Origin: AAA164-E04 sp964342825
GTDB lineage: Bacteria > Verrucomicrobiota > Verrucomicrobiia > Limisphaerales > AAA164-E04
Reading direction: 5' to 3'
Length of the DNA: 64,000 nt
Assembly: GCA_964342825.1 (NCBI GenBank)
Contig: CAYFHO010000016.1
Span: 12,476-76,475 of the forward strand
Shown here: in pieces, positions 17,424 to 27,243 of the stretch
Position numbering within the stretch: the stretch's first letter is position 1
Layout: each line of letters starts with the position of its first letter
The notes under the pieces: generated by a model
The model's database searches: none
Told to the model about the DNA's origin: nothing
The model's input: the letters and a program-made list of their open reading frames with translations, nothing else
Position numbers and translations under genes: made by a program

Positions 17424-18572
17424 TTACTCTTGGACAATTGCCCTGAAAATACGATGACGTCTAGGGGCGATTCTCTCGACGCGTGTAACAGTTCCTGTTT
17501 CATTCACCAGATCAGTGGCACGAGTGGACCAATTTACGAAATCATCGGTCGCTTCGATGGTATAAACCTCACCGATATTTCCGGTGACGATGATGTTTAC
17601 CCTACGAGCATCTTCTCCCGGAGTGACGGATAACGTGGGACCTTCTGTTGGTTCAACGACAATCGGTTCCACAGTGACATTGGAGAACGAACTGCGTAAT
17701 GAGGAATCAATAGTAGAAGCAATCACGGCATACTGACCAGCATCTGCAACAGCGACAGGATCAATGGTCAGTGTTGCTGAATTCGCCCCAGGAATATCGT
17801 TCCCGTTTTTCTGCCATTGGTAGCTGATACTATCCGCACCAGCGGCTTCGGCAGTTAAAGTTAGGGCACCACCTTCGGTCAGGGCCTGATCGGTCGGTTG
17901 TAGCGTGAAACTGAGTGGGTTTTCAATACCGTCAACCACAAGATTTTGTTCCCAATCCAATGCCTCGGGAGTGTTGATGATCACTGCTTGACCCACACCC
18001 AGGTTGGGCTCTTCAGGAAGCCAAGCTCCGTCAGTATAAACAGCAGGTTCTGCGGGGGTTCCATCCAGATTGATCCCACCGACCGTTGTGCCATTAGCAG
18101 GAGTAAAACCCAAATCAGTGGTGATAAGACCTCCAACTGCCAAACGACTACCCCGTACCGACTCTCCTGCTGGAACGAAATTATTGAGCATACCAACCAA
18201 CGGTTTGCCAAACGTGAACCATTGATACGCTTCGGGCGAATCAACCATGGCTCCTTCACCTGGGGTAAGACTCATACTTGGAATGGACCAGGACGCGGTT
18301 TCCGCACTCCAAGTGCTTGCAACCCACTCTCCTCCAATGAGTTTGGAAACACTGAAACCGTCTGGGACATCACTGAACAGATCCGAAACCAGGTTGCTTC
18401 CAGACTGAAATGGATTGGACACTAATGAACTACCCTGCGGTAGGTCCACCAGGTGAAATCCAACCCCAACAGACTGAGCTTGGGTATGTAGAGCAGCGGC
18501 AGTCATCAGCGCAACACAGGCGCTTAAGAGTGACTTTCCAAATAAACTTCGTAGCTTCAAAATGGCCTCCAT
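17424..18572 (-). CDS. secreted immunoglobulin-like domain protein
   Basis: A 382-residue protein with a signal peptide (about residues 1-33, ending LHTQAQS) and mostly beta-rich sequence. Residues about 225-300 form an I-set/Ig-like domain: EGGALTLTAEAAGADSISYQW, then Q.NG.DIPGANSATLTID and AGQYAVIAS, with the conserved Trp and Tyr positions. The N-terminal half has repeated GW-like surface segments (GGEWVAS, TDGAWLPEE) and the C-terminus resembles a small YTIEATDDFVNW module seen in many verrucomicrobial secreted proteins. No enzymatic motif; probably extracellular or envelope-bound. It is monocistronic, bounded by a terminator. Confidence 0.75.
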   Translation of the reverse strand: MEAILKLRSLFGKSLLSACVALMTAAALHTQAQSVGVGFHLVDLPQGSSLVSNPFQSGSNLVSDLFSDVPDGFSVSKLIGGEWVASTWSAETASWSIPSMSLTPGEGAMVDSPEAYQWFTFGKPLVGMLNNFVPAGESVRGSRLAVGGLITTDLGFTPANGTTVGGINLDGTPAEPAVYTDGAWLPEEPNLGVGQAVIINTPEALDWEQNLVVDGIENPLSFTLQPTDQALTEGGALTLTAEAAGADSISYQWQKNGNDIPGANSATLTIDPVAVADAGQYAVIASTIDSSLRSSFSNVTVEPIVVEPTEGPTLSVTPGEDARRVNIIVTGNIGEVYTIEATDDFVNWSTRATDLVNETGTVTRVERIAPRRHRIFRAIVQE

Positions 18573-18663
18573 GATGTTCTTGGTGTAGCAAAGACGATAC
18601 CAATCTCTTAATGACCTAAAGGATTATTGTCAAAGTTAATCGAATTTCGTCACAACAGATTTG

Positions 18664-19602
18664 TCATAACTCCAAATCTTCTTCCTCCTCAATGACTCGG
18701 AGTCGATTGCGGGGCAAACGAAGCCTGATAAACCCGTAGATGAGATAAGCTGTGAAAATGATGGGTAGTATGATCGGTAGAATCTTGTTCTGCAGGATAA
18801 AAATAAGGCCAATAAACAAGATCGCACCTACGATTGTCAGAAACCGCCCCCGAGTCCTGAACCCGACACCTTTGAAGGAAGGATAGCGGACTTCACTGAT
18901 CATCATGGCGGATAGAAAGATCAGCAAAACCGGTAAAACGTATCTCCACTGGCCTGTTGAAAACCCTTTATCTTCCCACCACATCAAAAAGAGTGTCAGG
19001 GAGGCAACCAAACCTGCTGCTGCAGGAATCGGAAAACCGAGAAATTCCTTACTGGATCCCGAATTCGGTTCTGCCGCCATGACATTGAACCTTGCCAGGC
19101 GAAGCGCCCCACAAATCAAGTAAACCGAGGCAATGAACCAACCGATTTCCTGATGCTGAATGAATACGTCTTTCAGAACGATCCGGTGCACCAGGAAAGC
19201 GGGAGCAACACCGAATGAGACAATATCAGCAAGTGAATCAAATTCCCGGCCAAAAGGACTCTCAAGCCCCCCCATCCTGGCAACTCGTCCATCTAAAAGA
19301 TCGAAAAGGCAAGCCAGGAGAATCAATAACAACGCCTTGAGAATGATATTGTTAAAATCATCCCGCGCAGGATCCGCCTGGACAATGTGAGTCAGCGCAA
19401 GGAAGCCGCAGAAAAGGTTTCCTGCCGTCATCAGGTTGGGCAGGATGAATATTCTTAGCTTGGTATCCTCCCCTGCCCCTTGAACTTCGTCATTTTGCGA
19501 GACCATTTCTTCTTTGGATTCAGGTGATTGTCTTCTGTCCATTTTCTTTTTGCCGGACAAAGGACGTGACCTACCCTCAAGTTTACGAAATTGTCGCATC
19601 AA
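18664..19602 (-). CDS. pssA: CDP-diacylglycerol--serine O-phosphatidyltransferase
   Basis: A 312-residue integral membrane enzyme making phosphatidylserine, the precursor of phosphatidylethanolamine. The CDP-alcohol phosphotransferase signature is complete: D101-x2-D104-G105-x2-A108-R109-x8-G118-x3-D122-x3-D126 within FDLLDGRVAR and GREFDSLAD. About eight hydrophobic segments follow the usual pattern, with a polar, charged N-terminal extension of about 45 residues. It lies 37 nt after leuC on the same strand. No phosphatidylserine decarboxylase gene is present in the window. Confidence 0.9.
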   Translation of the reverse strand: MMRQFRKLEGRSRPLSGKKKMDRRQSPESKEEMVSQNDEVQGAGEDTKLRIFILPNLMTAGNLFCGFLALTHIVQADPARDDFNNIILKALLLILLACLFDLLDGRVARMGGLESPFGREFDSLADIVSFGVAPAFLVHRIVLKDVFIQHQEIGWFIASVYLICGALRLARFNVMAAEPNSGSSKEFLGFPIPAAAGLVASLTLFLMWWEDKGFSTGQWRYVLPVLLIFLSAMMISEVRYPSFKGVGFRTRGRFLTIVGAILFIGLIFILQNKILPIILPIIFTAYLIYGFIRLRLPRNRLRVIEEEEDLEL

Positions 19603-19639
19603 TTAACAGATAGGTTGAGCAGGGAACAAATGCTCTGGC

Positions 19640-21010
19640 TTAACTCCAGAATTCGCGTGGATCAGTGACCTTTCCAGTCAATGCACTGGCAGCAACTGTG
19701 GCTGGCGAAGCTAGAAATACCTGAGATTCTTTGTGACCCATTCGACCAGGAAAGTTTCGGTTGGTCGCACTGATGCATTTCATTGGTTTATTCATCCGCC
19801 CAAAAGTATCCACCGGACCACCCAAACAGGCAGAACAACCTGCGTTCTCAGTCATTTGAACCCCGGCATCGGTCAAGATATTCCAAACACTCTTTCCATC
19901 CCAATCGGTCGTCTTCAAATCATCTACGATCTCGGGTGTTGCGGGAACACCAAAGGTGTCAATTTTGACAGATTTACCTTTGATAATGTGCGCAAAGGCA
20001 AGAAAGTCGCTCGTTTTACCTCCGGTGCACGATCCAATGTAAGCCCGATCCAATACCAGATCACTCAGCTCTTTAGCCAATTTGCGATTTCCCGGATCTG
20101 GATGACAGGCAACTGTTGGTTCCAACTTACTGAGATCAACGGTCAGGTCTGAATAGAATTTTTCGTCACTATCCCTCTCAACAGGCTCATAATCGGGCCG
20201 AGTCCCATTCAAGGCACAACGATGATCAACATAAGCCTTTGTTTTTTCATCAAACTCAAAAATGCCATTCTTACCACCGGCCTCAATGGCCATGTTGGCA
20301 ATGGTCATCCTATCATCAACCGTTAAGCTGGAAGCACCTGGACCGTCAAACTGCATGGCTCTGTAGGTGGCACCGTCAAAGCCGATCTCTCCAATCACGT
20401 GCAAAATAATGTCCTTGGCCATGACACCAGGCTGAATTTCACCCTCCAATCGGAAATGCATCGTTTCTGGAACTTTGAGCAAGAGTTTACCGGTTCCCAT
20501 GACAAATCCTGCATCCGTATTACCAATACCGGTTGCAAATTGATTGAAGGCACCGGCCATGCAAGTGTGGGAATCCGTTCCAAACAAGACCTCACCAGGC
20601 CTGGTATGACCTCGATGCGCCAAAGCAGTGTGACAAACACCTGCGTAATTGGAACCATACTGTTTTTTCAAAAGTCCCTGGTCAGGATTGAATGTCCATT
20701 TTCCATTGGGATCATCAATGACATCATAAAAATACTTGATGTCCTGCTCACGGACAAAATCACGAAGGATATCAACATTTCGATTGGATCGTGAATCTGC
20801 TGTGAAAATGTAGTGATCAGGAATAATGACAATTCGTTCCTTATCCCAGACTTTGGCGTTTTCACCAAATTCACGTTTGAACACACCAATAGTACCAGGT
20901 CCGCAAACGTCGTGCGTCATCAGCGTGTCGGCCTTGACCCACACATTTTCACCAGCAGTGACCTGAGCTTTCCCTGCAGCTCGTGCCAAAATTTTTTCCG
21001 TCAACGTCAT
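19640..21010 (-). CDS. leuC: 3-isopropylmalate dehydratase large subunit (LeuC family)
   Basis: A 456-residue aconitase-superfamily protein. The 4Fe-4S ligands are in IGSCTGGKTSDF and AGCSACLGG, and the substrate-site segment HEGTDSHT appears as LFGTDSHTCMAGAF. The pattern TADSRSNRNVDILRDFVREQ and VCHTALAHRGHTRPGE is that of the LeuC/homoaconitase branch that works with a separate small subunit. It would isomerise isopropylmalate in leucine biosynthesis. No leuD lies next to it in this window, and the neighbouring gene is pssA, so the small subunit must be elsewhere or the protein may serve homoaconitate instead. Confidence 0.85.
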   Translation of the reverse strand: MTLTEKILARAAGKAQVTAGENVWVKADTLMTHDVCGPGTIGVFKREFGENAKVWDKERIVIIPDHYIFTADSRSNRNVDILRDFVREQDIKYFYDVIDDPNGKWTFNPDQGLLKKQYGSNYAGVCHTALAHRGHTRPGEVLFGTDSHTCMAGAFNQFATGIGNTDAGFVMGTGKLLLKVPETMHFRLEGEIQPGVMAKDIILHVIGEIGFDGATYRAMQFDGPGASSLTVDDRMTIANMAIEAGGKNGIFEFDEKTKAYVDHRCALNGTRPDYEPVERDSDEKFYSDLTVDLSKLEPTVACHPDPGNRKLAKELSDLVLDRAYIGSCTGGKTSDFLAFAHIIKGKSVKIDTFGVPATPEIVDDLKTTDWDGKSVWNILTDAGVQMTENAGCSACLGGPVDTFGRMNKPMKCISATNRNFPGRMGHKESQVFLASPATVAASALTGKVTDPREFWS

Positions 21011-21064
21011 AATAGCTCACCACTTTAACCAAAGATTCAAACCAACATCAACACTCAACTGTTT

Positions 21065-21117
21065 GGGGTCAGTCCCAACTATTGATACAAAAAGTATCAA
21101 TAGTTGGGACTGACCCC
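21065..21117. repeat. complete REP-like palindrome, copy 1
   Basis: A perfect inverted repeat of two 24-nt arms (21065-21088 and 21094-21117) around an AAAAA loop. It sits between the ugpC stop (3 nt away) and the leuC start, so as RNA on the minus strand it would form a strong hairpin right behind ugpC. There is no T-tract, so it is not a classical terminator. Confidence 0.95.
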
Positions 21118-21120
21118 TAT

Positions 21121-22203
21121 TTAAAAAACGTGTAGTTGGTTGGCAGGTACTTCAATTGTGACTGATTGATTTACCTGCCAATCGGTATTGGCCGTTTGCC
21201 GAATGATGACTTTATGCGGACCTGATGTAATATGAACAAAGGTGTCAGCACCTGTCGGTTCTAGCCATTGAACACAACCCGACATCTGCAATTTTGTTTT
21301 ATCCATTGAAATCGGTGCTTTGAGGATTGTGGCACTTTCAGGACGAAAACCAATCACTTGAGTCTTATTTCCGCCCAGAGGAAATGGATCGGGCAAATTT
21401 AAAAAGACCGAAGCAACTTCTCCATCTGGGTGATCGTTTTTGGATGAGCCTAATCCAAGTTCTATCAAATTCATGGGCGGGGAACCGATGAACCCGGCGA
21501 CAAACTGATTGCTCGGCTCTCGGTAGATAGTCTGCGGAGGTGCAACTTGCTGCAATGATCCCTCATTCATGACGACAATACGATCACCCATGGTCATGGC
21601 TTCAGCTTGATCATGGGTCACATAAATCATCGTCGAACCTAATTTATGATGCAGTTCAGTCAGCTCCATGCGCATCTGAAGCCTCATGCGAGCATCCAGG
21701 TTCGAGAGAGGTTCATCGAAAAGAAAAACTTTGGGTCGACGAACAAGTGCCCTGCCAACAGCAACCCGCTGACGCTGACCGCCAGAAAGCTGATCCGGCA
21801 TGCGATTCAACAAATCTTGTATTCCGAGCATTTGCGATGCCTCCTCGACACGCTTGGATATTTCGCCTTTGGAATATTTCCTCAATTTCAAGCCGAGTGA
21901 CATATTATCCAAAACATTCATGTGGGGATATAAGGCATAATTTTGGAATACCATTGCCACGTCACGGTCCTTGGGTTCGAGATCATTGACTTTGGTCTCG
22001 TCCATAAATATCGAACCTTCGTCTATCTCCTCAAGCCCAGCGATCATTCGCAAAGTTGTGGTCTTACCGCATCCAGACGGGCCAACCAGAACCATGAATT
22101 CACCATCGCTGATCTCCAGGCTCAGATCGGAGACAGCCGTAACTTTCGTTTTTTTTGGTCCGGTAAAAAATTTGGATACGTTTTCGAGTAATACTTTTGC
22201 CAT
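21121..22203 (-). CDS. ugpC: sugar ABC transporter ATPase, UgpC/MsmK type
   Basis: A 360-residue ATPase with Walker A GPSGCGKTT at residues 41-49, Q-loop in VAMVFQNYALYPHMNV, signature LSGGQRQRVAVGRALV, Walker B VFLFDEPLSNLDA, switch His in YVTHDQAEAMTMGDRI, and a C-terminal TOBE-like region (VIGFRPESATIL). This is the shared ATPase of carbohydrate and glycerol-3-phosphate importers. No permease or binding-protein gene is adjacent, so it probably energises several permease pairs, as MsmK-type ATPases do. The symbol denotes the subfamily; the substrate cannot be read from the sequence. Confidence 0.88.
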   Translation of the reverse strand: MAKVLLENVSKFFTGPKKTKVTAVSDLSLEISDGEFMVLVGPSGCGKTTTLRMIAGLEEIDEGSIFMDETKVNDLEPKDRDVAMVFQNYALYPHMNVLDNMSLGLKLRKYSKGEISKRVEEASQMLGIQDLLNRMPDQLSGGQRQRVAVGRALVRRPKVFLFDEPLSNLDARMRLQMRMELTELHHKLGSTMIYVTHDQAEAMTMGDRIVVMNEGSLQQVAPPQTIYREPSNQFVAGFIGSPPMNLIELGLGSSKNDHPDGEVASVFLNLPDPFPLGGNKTQVIGFRPESATILKAPISMDKTKLQMSGCVQWLEPTGADTFVHITSGPHKVIIRQTANTDWQVNQSVTIEVPANQLHVF

Positions 22204-22375
22204 GAAATCTAGGGAAGGAGATTAACAACTTTGACGCGGTGCATAAAGTGCGATATGAGATTGTTTTGTATGGGATCGAATCTTTTCTCACAGTAGCAGA
22301 TGAAATCGAAGCGAATCTCTTTCAGTTCATACTATTTTTAATCATATAATCTAATATATAATATAATATTTCCTT

Positions 22376-23968
22376 ATGAGCAATATCGATACTTGGGCAA
22401 GATTTCAGAAGTACACCTTACCAGTTGATTCAATTAAATTAAGCCTGGACATCAGCAAGGTATCCTTTGACGACCAAACATTTTCAAGCTTAAAAGAGAG
22501 AGCACAGAAAGCACTGGATTTTATGCAATCTATTGAGAGAGGGGAAATTGCAAATCCAGATGAAAATCGCATGGTGGGCCATTACTGGTTGAGAAATCCA
22601 GATTTGGCCCCCAAACCCGAGCTGAAAAAGGAAATTGAAGATGCCATTGAACAAATTGATCAATTCACAAAAAAAATCCACTCAGGAGAGATAAAAGGCT
22701 CTCATGGCATTTTCGAAAACATCCTGATTATTGGTATCGGAGGTTCAGCCTTGGGTCCACAATTCGTTGCGGCAGCACTGGAAAAACCGGGCCAAGATCC
22801 TATCAAACCTTACTTTTTTGATAACACAGATCCAGATGGAATGGACCAGGTCCTGAGTCAAATTGGAAACAATCTTGGCAAAACCTTGAGCATTGTCATC
22901 TCGAAATCAGGGGGAACAAAAGAAACCCGAAATGGAATGCTTGAAGCCAAGAAAGCATACTCAGATGCAGGATTGGAATTTGCCAAGCATGCGGTGGCTA
23001 TCACCAGTGAAGGCAGTCAGTTGTTCCAGGTGGCAGAATCAGAGGGATGGCTGGATACCTTTCCCATGTGGGATTGGGTAGGTGGAAGAACCAGCGAATT
23101 ATCAGCCGTCGGGCTTTTACCAGCCGCTCTTCAAGGAATAGATATCCGATCCATGCTGGAAGGTGCCAGGGATTGTGACGAAGCAACCAGAGTCAAGGAT
23201 GTTGATAAAAACCCGGCTGCCTGGCTGGCGATGATGTGGCACCATTGCGGCGCTGGAAAGGGAAACAAGGCCATGGTGATCTTGCCCTACAAAGATCGTC
23301 TTCAGCTTTTCTCAAAGTATCTTCAGCAACTCGTGATGGAATCACTTGGTAAGGCTTTGGACCTCGATGGTCATCTGGTTGAGCAGGGCATTTCCGTTTA
23401 TGGAAACAAAGGTTCGACTGACCAACATGCCTACATCCAGCAGTTGAGAGATGGCCGAAATGATTTCTTTGCTACTTTTATTGAAGTCCTGCGTGACCGA
23501 AAAGGTGACTCCATTGAAGTCGAAACCGATGTGACTAGTGGAGATTATCTGAATGGATTTTTCCTTGGCACACGTCAAGCTCTCTCAGAGAATAACAGGG
23601 ACTCCATCACTTTGACCATTGAGGAAGTCAGCCCTCAAACTGTGGGAATCCTGATTGCCCTCTACGAGCGCGCTGTTGGACTCTATGCTTCCATGATCAA
23701 TATCAATGCCTATCACCAACCAGGGGTCGAAGCAGGGAAAAAAGCCGCAGGTGAAGTCATTCAATGGCAGGTGAAAATTCTATCATTCCTAAAGCAAAAT
23801 GCAGGGAAGTCATTCACCGTGGCCGAACTGGATGAAGCCTTGGGCAGCCAAGAAGCACATGAAATCATCTTTAAGGTCTGCCAGCACTTGGCCGCAAATC
23901 CAACCCGCGGCTTAACTCAAACGGGAGGTTCAAATCCTGCCATGGCAAATTTTGTCTTCAAGAACTGA
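22376..23968 (+). CDS. pgi: glucose-6-phosphate isomerase
   Basis: A 530-residue cytoplasmic enzyme interconverting glucose-6-phosphate and fructose-6-phosphate. Family signatures: phosphate-binding GIGGSALGPQF, SKSGGTKETRNGM, and the PGI signature WVGGRTSELSAVGLLP, plus the late lysine/histidine region (QHAYIQQLRDGRNDFF). Length is typical of bacterial PGI. The ATG lies in an A/T-rich leader with no strong ribosome site. It is divergent from ugpC, sharing a 172-nt spacer, and mnmG follows 34 nt downstream. Confidence 0.95.
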   Translation: MSNIDTWARFQKYTLPVDSIKLSLDISKVSFDDQTFSSLKERAQKALDFMQSIERGEIANPDENRMVGHYWLRNPDLAPKPELKKEIEDAIEQIDQFTKKIHSGEIKGSHGIFENILIIGIGGSALGPQFVAAALEKPGQDPIKPYFFDNTDPDGMDQVLSQIGNNLGKTLSIVISKSGGTKETRNGMLEAKKAYSDAGLEFAKHAVAITSEGSQLFQVAESEGWLDTFPMWDWVGGRTSELSAVGLLPAALQGIDIRSMLEGARDCDEATRVKDVDKNPAAWLAMMWHHCGAGKGNKAMVILPYKDRLQLFSKYLQQLVMESLGKALDLDGHLVEQGISVYGNKGSTDQHAYIQQLRDGRNDFFATFIEVLRDRKGDSIEVETDVTSGDYLNGFFLGTRQALSENNRDSITLTIEEVSPQTVGILIALYERAVGLYASMININAYHQPGVEAGKKAAGEVIQWQVKILSFLKQNAGKSFTVAELDEALGSQEAHEIIFKVCQHLAANPTRGLTQTGGSNPAMANFVFKN

Positions 23969-24002
23969 CTGACCACTTAAAAGGTACCAGGCTATTTTCA
24001 TC

Positions 24003-25901
24003 ATGTTCGAGTATCCACGATCGTTTGATGTCATTGTAATTGGCGGTGGCCATGCGGGTGTCGAAGCGGCACTGGCGTCTGCCCGGATGGGCTGTCAAAC
24101 TTTAATGCTCTCGATCAATGTAGATACGATCGGACAGATGTCCTGTAATCCCGCTATCGGGGGATTGGCAAAAGGTCATCTTGCACGGGAGATCGACGCC
24201 ATGGGAGGCGAAATGGGGAAGGCCACCGACATGACCGGACTTCAATTCAGGATGCTGAACACGAAGAAAGGGCCCTCTGTCTGGGCTCCCAGGGCGCAGT
24301 GCGACAAGAAAGCCTACCAGTTTCGATTAAAATGGATTTGTGAGCGAGAGCCTAATCTCTTTTTGCAACAAGGCCAGGCGGGTAGACTTTTGATTAACGA
24401 TCAGCAAGTCTATGGAGTAGAAACCCAATTTGGTGTTCAATATCTGGGAAAAACGGTTATCATTACTACGGGCACGTTTTTGAGAGGCTTGATGCACATT
24501 GGAAAATCACAGGCCTCGGGTGGGCGTGCGGGTGAATCTGCCGCTATGGGGTTATCTGATTCTTTGAAAGAAATCGGACTCAAATTAGGTCGACTCAAGA
24601 CCGGTACTCCTCCTCGCATCCTGAAAAGATCCATCGATTTTTCCAAAACAGAACCACAACCCGGAGATGAACCAGTGCCATACTTCAGCTATTGGAAAGA
24701 CGATTTGTTCCACGTGGAACATTCCGATATCCAGCCGGCTGATATTGGACACTCCAACGGAAAGTATCCACCGGGTTCCATTCTGGACAAAATGGGAGGT
24801 CAATTGAAGTGTCAGATTACACAGACAACCAAAGAGACGGCAGAAATAATTAAGAAAAACCTTCACATGTCCCCGATGTATTCAGGCATTATTGAAGGTA
24901 CCGGCCCCAGGTATTGCCCTTCCATTGAAGATAAAATCGTCCGCTTCGCTGATAAAGAAACTCATCAGGTATTTCTTGAACCCGAGGGGATTGCTACTGA
25001 TGAATATTATATTAACGGATTCTCAACCAGTTTACCCTTCGAAGTTCAAGTGAAGCTCATCCAATCCATCCAAGGATTGGAATCAGCTGAGATTCTCCGA
25101 CCAGCATATGCCGTAGAGTATGACTTTGTTGACCCCACCCAATTATATCCTTCATTAGAAACCAAATCTTGTTCCGGCTTATTCTTGGCGGGACAAATCA
25201 ATGGAACTTCTGGATATGAGGAAGCTGGTGCTCAAGGTCTCATGGCAGGCATCAACGCTGCACAAAAAGTGAAGAATCAGGAGGCCGTTATCCTTCAAAG
25301 AAACGAAGCATACATAGGTGTTTTAATTGATGATTTGGTAACCAAGGGTACAAGCGAACCTTATCGCATGTTTACTTCACGAGCGGAATACCGGTTATTG
25401 CTTCGTCAGGATAATGCGGATCAGCGGCTGAGTAAATTAGGACATGATCTCGGTTTACTTCCTGACAGGAATTTTCAACAATTCCGGGATAAAGAAGACA
25501 GCATTCATAGTGAGGTTGACCGACTGCGGTCAACACGCCACGAAGGGCAACTGCTAAGTCAAATTCTCAAACGCCCTGAAAATCGTTACCAGGACATTCC
25601 GCAGCCCAACTTGGACCTTTCTGAAGAAGTTCAGCAACAGGTGGAGATCATTATCAAATACCAGGGATATATCGAACGCCAGGAAATGGAGATCCAAAAA
25701 TTCAAAACAATGGAAGAAAAACAAATTCCAGAGTGGATGGATTACGAGCGTATCCCTGGTTTAAGAAATGAAGCACGTCAAAAATTGTTGGATATTGAAC
25801 CTCGCACTTTAGGTCAAGCTTCCAGGATCTCCGGAATTTCTCCTGCCGACATTTCTCTCCTCATGGTTCACATGAAACAAGCTGCCAGGCATTCCTCTTA
25901 A
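24003..25901 (+). CDS. mnmG: tRNA uridine-5-carboxymethylaminomethyl modification enzyme
   Basis: A 632-residue FAD protein that, with MnmE, modifies U34 of several tRNAs. The FAD-binding motif is VIGGGHAGVEAALASARMG near the N-terminus; the GidA signatures GGLAKGHLAREIDAMGGEMG and CPSIEDKIVRF are present, as are YEEAGAQGLMAGINAA and TSRAEYRLLLRQDNADQRL. Length and start are standard. In many bacteria gidA lies close to oriC and next to rsmG-parA-parB; here none of those follow. Codons at 24706-24721 overlap a perfect parS-type palindrome, read as FHVEH. Confidence 0.97.
   Translation: MFEYPRSFDVIVIGGGHAGVEAALASARMGCQTLMLSINVDTIGQMSCNPAIGGLAKGHLAREIDAMGGEMGKATDMTGLQFRMLNTKKGPSVWAPRAQCDKKAYQFRLKWICEREPNLFLQQGQAGRLLINDQQVYGVETQFGVQYLGKTVIITTGTFLRGLMHIGKSQASGGRAGESAAMGLSDSLKEIGLKLGRLKTGTPPRILKRSIDFSKTEPQPGDEPVPYFSYWKDDLFHVEHSDIQPADIGHSNGKYPPGSILDKMGGQLKCQITQTTKETAEIIKKNLHMSPMYSGIIEGTGPRYCPSIEDKIVRFADKETHQVFLEPEGIATDEYYINGFSTSLPFEVQVKLIQSIQGLESAEILRPAYAVEYDFVDPTQLYPSLETKSCSGLFLAGQINGTSGYEEAGAQGLMAGINAAQKVKNQEAVILQRNEAYIGVLIDDLVTKGTSEPYRMFTSRAEYRLLLRQDNADQRLSKLGHDLGLLPDRNFQQFRDKEDSIHSEVDRLRSTRHEGQLLSQILKRPENRYQDIPQPNLDLSEEVQQQVEIIIKYQGYIERQEMEIQKFKTMEEKQIPEWMDYERIPGLRNEARQKLLDIEPRTLGQASRISGISPADISLLMVHMKQAARHSS
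24706..24721. promoter_or_regulatory. parS-like centromere site within mnmG
   Basis: A perfect 16-bp palindrome TGTTCCACGTGGAACA inside the mnmG reading frame. It differs from the textbook parS TGTTTCACGTGAAACA only at the two symmetric positions that are known to vary between phyla. A second identical copy lies 1.2 kb downstream. Confidence 0.85.
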
Positions 25902-25913
25902 AAAAGGTGTGTA

Positions 25914-25929
25914 TGTTCCACGTGGAACA
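25914..25929. promoter_or_regulatory. parS-like centromere site after mnmG
   Basis: The same perfect 16-bp palindrome TGTTCCACGTGGAACA, 13 nt past the mnmG stop codon in the intergenic spacer. Two exact copies in about 1.2 kb are very unlikely by chance. ParB should load here; parA and parB genes are not in the window. Confidence 0.88.
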
Positions 25930-25961
25930 AATCCCTTTTGAATGATGTCAAAAGTACCTTT

Positions 25962-27065
25962 TCACTTAGCAAGTCGTTTAAAATGATTCAGACTTTTAAT
26001 TACTGAATCTGATCTTGGGTTCTTCTGTGATGTTTCCGATAAAACTCGAATGGCTTGATTCACCGGAGGTTGGTAGTCAACGAGGGCCATGGCTGAAATA
26101 TCTCTCAATAACGGATCGGGTGATTTCAAGGCTTCAAAGAGCAAAGGTAAGATTTGTTGTTCAATGGTATCACGATCATAATATTCCCAAAAGGCTGCCA
26201 GCATTCTGAGTGGCTGATGGTGAAACTCACTTGGCAATTCCTCCAGTATGATTCAGCAAAGGGACAATAAGACCTCTTTACGATGAGGAGCAAAATTCCT
26301 TTGATGAAAAAATGCACTGATCGTAACACCTCTGAGTATTCTGTTCTTCACTAAAAGATGTTTCCCTAAATCAGTGTAATCGGACGTGGCCTCCTGCAAC
26401 AGCCATCGAATCTCGTCACTGGATTCCAAGTAGATCTGATCAACTACTGGTAGCAAGTGAGGGATGGAATCGGGCGGAGCAGCATGGGATTTTTCCATCA
26501 GACAAAGTGCCGCCAACATGACCGAAGGATCTTTGGATCGGGAGTAGACTTTTTGAATCAAGGACAATGAATCTGGATCCAGCTCGTCAATCGTTCTTCG
26601 AATGATTTGCATCGAAGTTCGAAGAATAGCAGGGTTGGGCTTAGGATGTTTGATGGATTCATTGATCAAGGCAAGGATAGGTTTCCTCAGGCTGGGAGGG
26701 GGATTTTCAAGAACGTTTAATAAGTATAATGCATCCAATTGCCGTTGTTCAATCGTGCGGGTATCACCCACGAAACCTGCTGGTAAATGTTGTTGAACAC
26801 CTAACCACCAAGGCCTCAACAGATGATCCCGCAAACTCAGTTCTTGATAAAAATAGTCTGCAAGCTTTGGACCTAATACCTTCACTGCATCATGAAATTC
26901 GACCGGATGTCGCAGGTAAGCCTCCATTTGAATCCAATCAATGGCAGGTTTTCCATGGATGGAGATTTTGTTCCAATGTGGCACCTTCAAGTAACTCCAT
27001 GTTAATAGTAACATGCACATGATGATTATGTTACAAAGGATGATGCGGTGCCTGGAGTGTTTCAT
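25962..27065 (-). pseudogene. HEAT-repeat membrane protein broken by in-frame TGA
   Basis: The first part (27065 to 26253, 270 residues) starts with a membrane anchor (IILCNIIIMCMLLLTW) and continues with helical repeats such as RILRGVTISAFFHQRN. It stops at TGA (26255-26253). The same frame continues open after the TGA without gap for another 96 codons to 25962, again in HEAT-like helices (LLRDISAMALVDYQPPVNQAIRVL). So the intact protein would be about 367 residues and only one codon interrupts it; CGA to TGA is the simplest change. A GGAGG box a few bases downstream might allow restart at a TTG (26237), but its spacing is too short. Alternatives are read-through or a base-call error. Function unknown. 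Confidence 0.65.
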
Positions 27066-27243
27066 TTACATAAAAAACTTACCTGCCTGGGGGTTCAAAG
27101 ACAGGTAAAGATGCTCAAGAATAGTTTTGTATTAGATAAACTTATTTTTAAAATTTTTTATTATTATGATCTGGATTGATTTCATCAACGGTCTGCCTTG
27201 AAGCTTTTGAACATTGAATCTTGGATCAGGTTCGTACAAAAAC

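Noticed and set aside
27079..27108. A 7-bp inverted repeat (TTACCTG/CAGGTAA) as terminator or operator
   Set aside because: The loop is 16 nt, no T-tract follows and no gene-specific context supports either role.
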